14,156 nt of DNA from DATBMY01 sp036554605 (GTDB taxonomy: Bacteria; Acidobacteriota; Blastocatellia; UBA7656): assembly GCA_036554605.1 (NCBI GenBank), contig DATBMY010000023.1:1-14156 (forward strand). The letters run 5' to 3'. The notes below the pieces were generated by a model. It made no database searches. It saw only the letters and a list, made by a program, of their open reading frames with translations, and was not told the origin of the DNA. A program made the position numbers and the translations under genes. Positions 7,346-13,016 of the stretch are shown piece after piece (the stretch's first letter is position 1; every line of letters begins with the position of its first letter).

Positions 7346-8353
7346 ATGGGCACAGTAAAAGTCACGTCATGGAACATCGAACATCTTGACCGGCTGACAA
7401 AGAATGATCTCAGTCAAAATGAGAAGAAGCGGCGAGACGCCATCGTTCAAGAGATTAACGAGCTTTCACCTGACGTTCTCTGTTTGATAGAAGGACCAAA
7501 GGGTGAAGAGGCCATTGATAAAGTCTGTAACGATATGCTGGCAGGAGAGTGGAAAGCGGTAAAGTCCAGCGATGGGGAGTATGCGACTCAGGGATCACAA
7601 TGGATTTGGTTTCTCGTGCGCCAGAACCTGATAGATCAAGCCTCACTTCTTCACCCGGATATCTGGGACTCATTTACAAGCCGGTTCTGGAAATGCCATT
7701 TCTGGGGCGAGTTTCAAGAACGCAATCACAGTCATTACCGGCATCCTCAGGTTCTCATCCTCGACTGGAACGGGCTCCGCGTTGAGTTCATCGGCCTGCA
7801 TTTAAAGAGCAAGTTCGTAAATCAGGGCGAGAGGCTATGGAACGGAACTCCTGCTCAGCGGCAGGAGTTCATCAGTAAGGCGCTCTCTGCTCGAATAAAG
7901 ATGACTACCGAAGCTACAAACGTCCGGGCCTACATCGATGCAAAGTTCAGACAGGTTGAAAACCCCGCCATCTTCGTTATGGGCGACCTCAATGATGGCC
8001 CCGGCAAAGAGTATTTTGAAGAGAGTTTTCTCTTCTTCGATCTGGTTTCCAATGTTCAGGGAGATATTTTCTCCGCAACTCGATTTCTGAACCACGCATT
8101 ATTCGATTTCCCCGATGATTTGCGCTGGACAGTCTTTTTCGAGGACTTCGTCGATCCGGAACGCAACCCCAGGATTCTCTTAGACCACATTCTGTTCACG
8201 CAGGGACTTGTTAACGGCTCGCTTCCCTGGATGATCGATGCACACGCCGGAAAGGTAGAGCATGAGATTCACGATTTGATAAATGCCACGCTCCCATCGA
8301 AGGCGAAGACGAGCGATCACAAGCCGGTTTCGGTACTAGCAAAGACCCAGTAG
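7346..8353 (+). CDS. Endonuclease/exonuclease/phosphatase (EEP) family protein
   Basis: A 335-residue protein with the EEP (DNase I-like) fold. Visible motifs: SWNIEH (N10), a metal-binding Glu in LCLIEGP (E49), GLHLKSK, the catalytic VMGDLND (Asp and Asn), LLDHIL and the final SDHKPV (Asp-His). All catalytic positions of a Mg-dependent phosphoesterase are present, so it should be active. The family includes nucleases, phosphoinositide phosphatases and sphingomyelinases, and substrate cannot be inferred. No signal peptide: cytosolic. ATG at 7346 has SD AGGAGG (7335-7340) at 5-nt spacing. The gene stands alone, with 299 nt before it (its own promoter at 7202) and 178 nt after it. Three 60-base rows counted by hand are 48-50% G+C, against 53-68% in rows of the threonine synthase gene, so transfer is possible. 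Confidence 0.85.
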   Translation: MGTVKVTSWNIEHLDRLTKNDLSQNEKKRRDAIVQEINELSPDVLCLIEGPKGEEAIDKVCNDMLAGEWKAVKSSDGEYATQGSQWIWFLVRQNLIDQASLLHPDIWDSFTSRFWKCHFWGEFQERNHSHYRHPQVLILDWNGLRVEFIGLHLKSKFVNQGERLWNGTPAQRQEFISKALSARIKMTTEATNVRAYIDAKFRQVENPAIFVMGDLNDGPGKEYFEESFLFFDLVSNVQGDIFSATRFLNHALFDFPDDLRWTVFFEDFVDPERNPRILLDHILFTQGLVNGSLPWMIDAHAGKVEHEIHDLINATLPSKAKTSDHKPVSVLAKTQ

Positions 8354-8531
8354 CCATTACTCATCCGGTGGCGGTTGTATAACCGGCCCGGGACAGGCTT
8401 TCTCTAATCTGACTTATTATCCCTGGCGCAATGCCATTCATCTATTTGCAAGGCCCGTCGCGTACCGAGCTAATAGACAAGAAGCGCGGGTGCAAATATA
8501 CTGCAATGTCGCACGGAAGCGAGGGATTCAA

Positions 8532-9698
8532 ATGAACGTAAGACACCTTTACTGCTCCCTGTGTGAAAAGCAGTACGTCGCGGGGCGGCTTTATAATCTA
8601 TGCGAATGCGGGAAGCCTTTGATGGTTGCATACGATCTCGACAGGGCTGCCCGGACTTTGAGCAAAGAATCGCTCGCGTCGAGGGAGCCTACGCTCTGGC
8701 GATATCGCGAGGTGTTGCCCGTCGAAGATGCCGGCAACATCATATCGCTTGGCGAAGGCATGACGCCGCTTCTTAGAGCCGCGCGGCTCGGCGGCAGTAT
8801 TGGAATGAGCGATCTATATATAAAGGATGAATCATTAAACCCTACGGCGTCATTCAAGGCGCGCGGCATGGCGGTCGCCCTCTCTATGGCCAAAGAGCTG
8901 GGCGCGACCCGCCTGGCCGTCCCGTCGGCCGGCAACGCGGCGGGGGCGCTCGCGGCCTACGCCGCGCGGGGTGGGCTTGAGGCATTTATATTCATGCCGA
9001 ATGACACGCCGAAGGCGAACATAATCGAGTGCCGGCAGATGGGGGCAACCGTCACGCTTGTCGACGGGCTGATAACCGACTGCGGAAAGATAGTTGCCGA
9101 GCGCAAGCAAGCCGAAGGGTGGTTCGACGTGTCGACGCTCAAGGAACCTTATCGTGTCGAGGGAAAAAAGAGCATGGGCTATGAGCTCGCCGAACAGCTC
9201 GACTGGGAGCTTCCGGACGCCATCATATATCCGACCGGCGGCGGGACCGGGTTGATCGGAATGTGGAAGGCATTCGATGAGATGCAGCAGCTAGGATGGA
9301 TAGACGGCAGGCGGCCAAGGATGTACAGCGTCCAGGCCGAAGGCTGCGCGCCGATAGTACGCGCCTTTGAAGCCGGGGCGAACGCGGGAGTTGAGATTGC
9401 CGGCGCGCATACGATCGCTTCCGGGCTCAGGGTCCCTAAGGCGGTTGGCGATTTCATTATGCTCGATATCCTGAGGCGGAGCGGCGGCGGCGCGGTCGCC
9501 GTGAGTGACAGCGAGCTGCTTGAGGCGGTCAAAGAGTTAGGCGCAAGCGAAGGGGTCTTTGCCGCGCCCGAAGGCGCAGCCTGCCTGCCAGCGCTACGGC
9601 GGTTGTCGGATAAAGGAGAGATTAAGCACTCGGATCGGACTGTTTTGTTTAACACCGGGTCGGGCCTTAAATACCTCGAAGCATTCTCTGAGGGTTGA
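8532..9698 (+). CDS. thrC: Threonine synthase
   Basis: A 389-residue fold-type II PLP enzyme that converts O-phosphohomoserine to threonine. An N-terminal zinc-ribbon-like segment has C8, C11, C24 and C26. Then follow SLGEGMTPL (72-80), the PLP lysine in NPTASFKARG (K109), SAGNAAGALAAYAAR, MPNDTPKAN, the glycine-rich phosphate loop PTGGGTGLIG, and EGVFAAPEGAA near the C-terminus. ATG at 8532 is chosen because SD GAGGGA (8521-8526) lies 5 nt before it and homologues begin near the Cys-rich segment; an upstream GTG (8490) adds 14 unconvincing residues. Related PLP enzymes such as cysteate synthase share this build, but threonine synthase is the best call. Monocistronic; no homoserine kinase or dehydrogenase gene is adjacent. 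Confidence 0.92.
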   Translation: MNVRHLYCSLCEKQYVAGRLYNLCECGKPLMVAYDLDRAARTLSKESLASREPTLWRYREVLPVEDAGNIISLGEGMTPLLRAARLGGSIGMSDLYIKDESLNPTASFKARGMAVALSMAKELGATRLAVPSAGNAAGALAAYAARGGLEAFIFMPNDTPKANIIECRQMGATVTLVDGLITDCGKIVAERKQAEGWFDVSTLKEPYRVEGKKSMGYELAEQLDWELPDAIIYPTGGGTGLIGMWKAFDEMQQLGWIDGRRPRMYSVQAEGCAPIVRAFEAGANAGVEIAGAHTIASGLRVPKAVGDFIMLDILRRSGGGAVAVSDSELLEAVKELGASEGVFAAPEGAACLPALRRLSDKGEIKHSDRTVLFNTGSGLKYLEAFSEG

Positions 9699-9764
9699 TT
9701 CGTGTTCGGTTGTGGGTATGCGGTTTCCCATAATTGAAATCGCGGGAGAGCGTCAGGCAGGGGG

Positions 9765-9807
9765 CCGCTTTACTAAGCGGATTTAACAAAGCAATTAGCT
9801 AATCCGC
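9765..9807 (+). promoter_or_regulatory. Two mutually exclusive hairpins downstream of threonine synthase
   Basis: CCGCTT (9765-9770) pairs with AAGCGG (9775-9780) around a TACT loop, followed by ATTT. The 3' arm overlaps GCGGATT (9777-9783), which pairs perfectly with AATCCGC (9801-9807) across 17 nt. Only one stem can form at a time. Neither has a strong U-tract, so a termination role is uncertain. Confidence 0.4.
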
Positions 9808-9813
9808 GATGAA

Positions 9814-9829
9814 TGGCATAAGATTTGGG
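9814..9829 (+). promoter_or_regulatory. Sigma-54-like site upstream of the ABC transporter block
   Basis: TGGCAT-AAGAT-TTGGG resembles the sigma-54 consensus TGGCAC-N5-TTGC(A/T) with correct spacing. The -12 GC is GG here, which is a serious departure. It lies about 72 nt before the ATP-binding protein start. It is listed because an NtrC-type regulator gene follows the block. Confidence 0.25.
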
Positions 9830-9900
9830 TAAGAGGGGACGGCGCCCGGGGTGTTGTTCTTAACGTGAGCATTGATTGAGACCGAACAGGAGTAACAAAG

Positions 9901-10578
9901 ATGAGCTCAGCTGTCATTTCACTTCGCAATGTCGAAAAGTTTTATGAGACCGGGGTGGGCAAGGTTTATGTGCTGCGCAGGATAAATGTAGATATAAAAC
10001 CGGGGGAATTCGTGTCGATAATGGGCCCGTCGGGGGCGGGCAAGTCGACGCTTCTGCACCTTATAGGCATGCACGACAGCGCCTGGACCGGCGAGTATCA
10101 TTTCATGGAGCACCCCGTCCACAAGCTCGATAAGAAGAAGCGCATGGACTTGCGAAACAAGAATATCGGTTTTGTTTTTCAGAACTATCATTTACTCGAC
10201 CACCTGACGGTCTATGAGAACCTGGACATACCGCTCTCTTATCGCGATATAAAAAAAGCAGAGCGCGAGTCTATAGTATGCGACGTGCTCGACCGGTTTC
10301 AGATAGTCGGCAAGCGCAATCTCTACCCCACGCAGTTATCCGGTGGGCAGCAGCAACTGGTAGGCGTGGCACGCGCGGTCGTGGCGAGCCCGCAAATAAT
10401 ACTGGCCGACGAGCCTACGGGGAACCTCCATTCGGACCAGGGGCGCGAGATCATGGAGTTGTTCAAACGGCTTAACGAGCAGGGCACGACCATCGTCCAG
10501 GTGACGCATTCGGAAGTGAACGCATCATATAGCGATAGGGTGATAAACCTGCGCGATGGCTGGGTAGTAAACGATTGA
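9901..10578 (+). CDS. ABC transporter ATP-binding protein, MacB/LolD type, with altered motifs
   Basis: A 225-residue nucleotide-binding protein of the MacB/LolD/FtsE group, which usually powers extrusion by FtsX-like permeases. Walker A GPSGAGKST (42-50), Q-loop Gln 94, signature LSGGQ (146-150), Walker B IILADE (166-171, with the catalytic Glu) and the switch His 203 are all present. Two departures are visible. The signature continues QQLVGVARA instead of QQRVAVARA. The D-loop reads GNLHSDQG, with His 177 where family members have Asp. It may therefore be a weaker ATPase, perhaps paired with the second ATPase downstream. ATG at 9901 has SD AGGAG (9888-9892). A 150-nt gap with a hairpin separates it from the adaptor gene. 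Confidence 0.92.
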   Translation: MSSAVISLRNVEKFYETGVGKVYVLRRINVDIKPGEFVSIMGPSGAGKSTLLHLIGMHDSAWTGEYHFMEHPVHKLDKKKRMDLRNKNIGFVFQNYHLLDHLTVYENLDIPLSYRDIKKAERESIVCDVLDRFQIVGKRNLYPTQLSGGQQQLVGVARAVVASPQIILADEPTGNLHSDQGREIMELFKRLNEQGTTIVQVTHSEVNASYSDRVINLRDGWVVND

Positions 10579-10584
10579 GGTGTT

Positions 10585-10613
10585 CGTTTCTGGACAAGCC
10601 CTTCCCAGAAGCG
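10585..10613 (+). repeat. Stem-loop between ATPase 1 and the adaptor gene
   Basis: CGTTTCTGG (10585-10593) pairs with CCAGAAGCG (10605-10613), nine pairs including one G-U, around an 11-nt loop. It begins 6 nt after the ATPase stop. An A/G-rich tract rather than a T-run follows, so it is unlikely to be an intrinsic terminator. It may protect the 3' end or separate expression levels within the block. Confidence 0.45.
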
Positions 10614-10691
10614 AAAAGAAGAATAGTCGCACAGGCGTTCTCGATCTGTGCTATTATAAGCATCAAAAGCATTTATACTGTACGGGACTGA

Positions 10692-10707
10692 TGGCACGAA
10701 ACTTCCC
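10692..10707 (+). promoter_or_regulatory. Partial sigma-54-like site before the adaptor gene
   Basis: TGGCACG (10692-10698) exactly matches the -24 element, and four nt later comes TTCCC in place of TTGC(A/T). The -12 element is defective. The site ends only 21 nt before the ATG, so any leader would be very short. Confidence 0.2.
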
Positions 10708-10728
10708 TATAAGTACCTGGAGGAAGAA

Positions 10729-11988
10729 ATGGATATACCGCGGAAATCGGCAGCCAAGAAGAAAAAGATACGCCGCATAATCTACACCGCGGCGGTCATC
10801 CTGGCCGTGGCCGGGATCACTATTGCCGTATCTCAACTCAAGCCCGCTGCTCAATCTCTCAAAAGGGATACTGCCTTAATAACCACTGTTAAGCGTGGCC
10901 CGCTCAAACGCGAGGTACGAGGTCCCGGAACGCTCGTGCCTGAAGAGGTCCGGTACGTCCCTACGATCGTGCAGGGGCGCGTTGAGAAGAGGTTATTGCA
11001 ACCTGGCGAGCGGGTTACGCACGGAACGGTCTTGATCGAGCTTAGCAATCCCGTGATCGAACAGGCTCTGACAAATGCTGAATCGCAGTATCGCGGCTCG
11101 CAGGCGAACCTATCCAGCCTCCAGGCTCAGCTCAAGAAACAGATTCTCGATCAAGAATCGACGATCTCTACCGTAGACTCCGAATATAAGAAAGCCGAGA
11201 TGCAGGCGAAGGTCAACGAAGACCTGGGCAAGAAGGGTCTGAAATCGGAGTTGGAAGTCAATCAATCGCGGATAACGGCCGACGCGCTCTTCGAGCGTGT
11301 GGCGACCGAAAAGAAGCGGCTCGAAGCTACCAGAGAACAGAATAAGGCTACGCTTGCGGCCGAAGAGGAACGCGTCAGGCAATTGCGCGACGCGGTCGAA
11401 GTTGCGCGACGAGACGTTGAATACTTGAAGGTGAGAGCCGGCATCGACGGCGTGCTTCAAACGGTCGAGGTAGAGGTAGGCCAGCAGGTGCAGCCGGGCG
11501 CAAACCTCGCCCGCGTCGCCAATCCCGAACGGTTGAAGGCACAGTTGAGAATCGCTGAAACTCAGGCTAAAGACCTGCTGCCCGGCCAGCCGGTTACAAT
11601 CGATACTCGCAACGGGTTGATACCCGGCCGCGTAATTCGTATCGATCCCGCGGCCCAGAACGGCACCGTCACCGTCGATGCGTCGCTTGAGCCCGACGGC
11701 GAAATGCCGAAAGGCGTTCGTCCCGAGCTGAATGTTGACGGGACCATCCTGCTTGAAATGCTCGAAGACGTTCTCTATATTCAGAAGCCCGTCCATGGCC
11801 AGGAAGGGGCACAAATCGGATTGTTCAAGCTCGAGGAAGGCGACCAGTATGCTTCGCGCACTCCGGTGCAGCTCGGCCGTAGCTCGGTCAGCTTTATCGA
11901 GGTCCGGGGTGGACTACAGGAGGGCGATAAAGTAATCATCTCCGACACCTCGCAGTATGATTCTGCACAAAGAGTGCAGCTCAACTGA
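10729..11988 (+). CDS. Efflux periplasmic adaptor (membrane fusion protein, HlyD/MacA-like)
   Basis: A 419-residue membrane-fusion protein. A Lys/Arg-rich cytoplasmic start (KKKKIRR, 10-16) leads into one membrane anchor (about 17-36), so the bulk is periplasmic. Next comes a half lipoyl/barrel-sandwich segment (about 75-107: VQGRVEKRLLQPGERVTHGTVL). A long coiled-coil hairpin follows (about 110-235, rich in Glu, Gln, Lys and Ala), then the second lipoyl half (GVLQTVEVEVGQQVQPG) and beta-barrel/membrane-proximal domains ending in GGLQEGDKVIISD. Such adaptors link an inner-membrane ABC or RND pump to an outer-membrane channel, which implies a Gram-negative envelope. ATG at 10729 has SD GGAGGA (10719-10724). 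The second ATPase starts 32 nt after its stop, so the two are co-transcribed. Confidence 0.93.
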   Translation: MDIPRKSAAKKKKIRRIIYTAAVILAVAGITIAVSQLKPAAQSLKRDTALITTVKRGPLKREVRGPGTLVPEEVRYVPTIVQGRVEKRLLQPGERVTHGTVLIELSNPVIEQALTNAESQYRGSQANLSSLQAQLKKQILDQESTISTVDSEYKKAEMQAKVNEDLGKKGLKSELEVNQSRITADALFERVATEKKRLEATREQNKATLAAEEERVRQLRDAVEVARRDVEYLKVRAGIDGVLQTVEVEVGQQVQPGANLARVANPERLKAQLRIAETQAKDLLPGQPVTIDTRNGLIPGRVIRIDPAAQNGTVTVDASLEPDGEMPKGVRPELNVDGTILLEMLEDVLYIQKPVHGQEGAQIGLFKLEEGDQYASRTPVQLGRSSVSFIEVRGGLQEGDKVIISDTSQYDSAQRVQLN

Positions 11989-12020
11989 GTCCCGACACTA
12001 ATTTGGAGGAAGAGATAATC

Positions 12021-12764
12021 ATGAGTTCATCCGACCAGCCGTTGATCCGGCTTGATGGCGTCACAAAGGTCTTCCTGACTGACGAAGTGGAAACGCACGC
12101 GCTTTCTGGCGTTCACATGGAGATCAAGAAGGGTGAGTATATCTCGATCGGCGGCCCGTCGGGGTGCGGCAAATCTACGCTGCTTTCCATCCTCGGGCTG
12201 CTTGATTCGCCGACCGACGGGCAGTATTTTCTGGCCGGGCGCGATGTTTCGGACCTGCCTCTTTCCGAGCGCGCCCGCGTGCGAAACCGCGAGATCGGGT
12301 TCATATTCCAGAGCTTCAACCTCATCGGTGACCTCACCGTTTATGAGAACGTAGAGCTTCCGCTCACCTACCGCGGCATGAAAGCTCCCGACCGTAAGAA
12401 GCGCGTTATGGACGCGCTAGAGCGAGTCGGCATGGCCCATCGCGCGAAGCACCTGCCGAGCCAGCTATCGGGCGGTCAGCAACAGAGAGTCGCCGTGGCG
12501 AGGGCTGTGGCCGGAGACCCGCTCATACTTCTTGCCGACGAGCCTACGGGAAATCTCGATTCGACAAACGGGGAAGCGGTGATGGAGCTTCTCAGAGAGC
12601 TGCATCAGCAGGGCGCGACCATCTGCATGGTCACTCACGACCCGAGATACGCCAAGCACTCGGACCGCCAGATACACCTGTTCGACGGCCGCGTTGTCGA
12701 AGAAGAACACGATCCGAAGGCGGAACACGAGCTTAAAGAGAGCGGGTTTGAGGTCGCGGGATAG
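12021..12764 (+). CDS. ABC transporter ATP-binding protein, MacB/LolD type, canonical motifs
   Basis: A 247-residue MacB/LolD-type ATPase. Walker A GPSGCGKST (45-53), Q-loop Gln 97, signature LSGGQQQRVAVARA (149-162), Walker B LILLADE (168-174), D-loop GNLDS with the expected Asp, and switch His 206 are all intact, unlike the first ATPase of the block. The C-terminus adds a short charged tail (EEEHDPKAEHELKE). The start is set at ATG 12021, with SD GGAGGA at 12005-12010; an in-frame TTG at 12003 overlaps the SD and is rejected. It probably energises an FtsX/MacB-type permease together with the adaptor just upstream, but no permease gene is in the window. A strong stem-loop terminator lies about 65 nt downstream. 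Confidence 0.94.
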   Translation: MSSSDQPLIRLDGVTKVFLTDEVETHALSGVHMEIKKGEYISIGGPSGCGKSTLLSILGLLDSPTDGQYFLAGRDVSDLPLSERARVRNREIGFIFQSFNLIGDLTVYENVELPLTYRGMKAPDRKKRVMDALERVGMAHRAKHLPSQLSGGQQQRVAVARAVAGDPLILLADEPTGNLDSTNGEAVMELLRELHQQGATICMVTHDPRYAKHSDRQIHLFDGRVVEEEHDPKAEHELKESGFEVAG

Positions 12765-12830
12765 CTCAACAAGTTAAATCGCGCCAGGTTGGGCTACTCT
12801 TCCTCCGGCGCATAAGTTATGAAAGCCCAG

Positions 12831-12886
12831 ATCTGTACGGGCAGAGACCGCAAAGCGCGGTCGCTTGCCCGTGCAGATTTTGCTTT
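12831..12886 (+). terminator. Intrinsic terminator after the ABC transporter block
   Basis: ATCTGTACGGGCA (12831-12843) pairs with TGCCCGTGCAGAT (12866-12878) with one T-G pair. Inside this, GACCGC (12846-12851) pairs with GCGGTC (12857-12862) around AAAGC. TTTTGCTTT follows (12878-12886). This is a long, GC-rich stem with a U-rich tail. An outer pair, CCCAGAT (12826-12832) with ATCTGGG (12887-12893), could compete with the base of the stem. Confidence 0.75.
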
Positions 12887-12931
12887 ATCTGGGACAGATA
12901 TAGCGCCCGCCATTTTGATTCCTTTACTAGT

Positions 12932-12960
12932 TTTTGGCCAGGCAAACAGGGTAATATAAA
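12932..12960 (+). promoter_or_regulatory. Candidate sigma-70 promoter for the response regulator gene
   Basis: TATAAA (12955-12960) has a poor TTTTGG (12932-12937) 17 nt upstream. It would give a leader of about 26 nt before the ATG at 12993. The 12765-12992 gap otherwise holds the terminator and one copy of a 12-nt repeat; no small gene was seen. Confidence 0.3.
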
Positions 12961-12965
12961 AACAA

Positions 12966-13016
12966 GATTCATCTACTTAATCGAAAAGTGAAATGAGAGT
13001 ACAGGATTCATCTACT
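12966..13016 (+). repeat. 12-nt direct repeat around the response regulator start
   Basis: GATTCATCTACT occurs at 12966-12977 and again at 13005-13016, 39 nt apart, with the start codon between them. The second copy encodes residues 5-8. It could be a local duplication or a pair of binding half-sites. Confidence 0.6.

Noticed and set aside
8370..8387. Hairpin CGGTT-GTAT-AACCG after the EEP gene as a terminator
   Set aside because: Only five clean pairs, and it is followed by GCCCGGG rather than a T-run.
8490..8531. Upstream GTG start for threonine synthase
   Set aside because: The extra 14 residues resemble nothing expected and the spacing to an SD is poor. ATG 8532 has GAGGGA 5 nt upstream and fits the family N-terminus.
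12003..12020. TTG start for the second ATPase
   Set aside because: The TTG overlaps the GGAGGA ribosome-binding site that serves ATG 12021.
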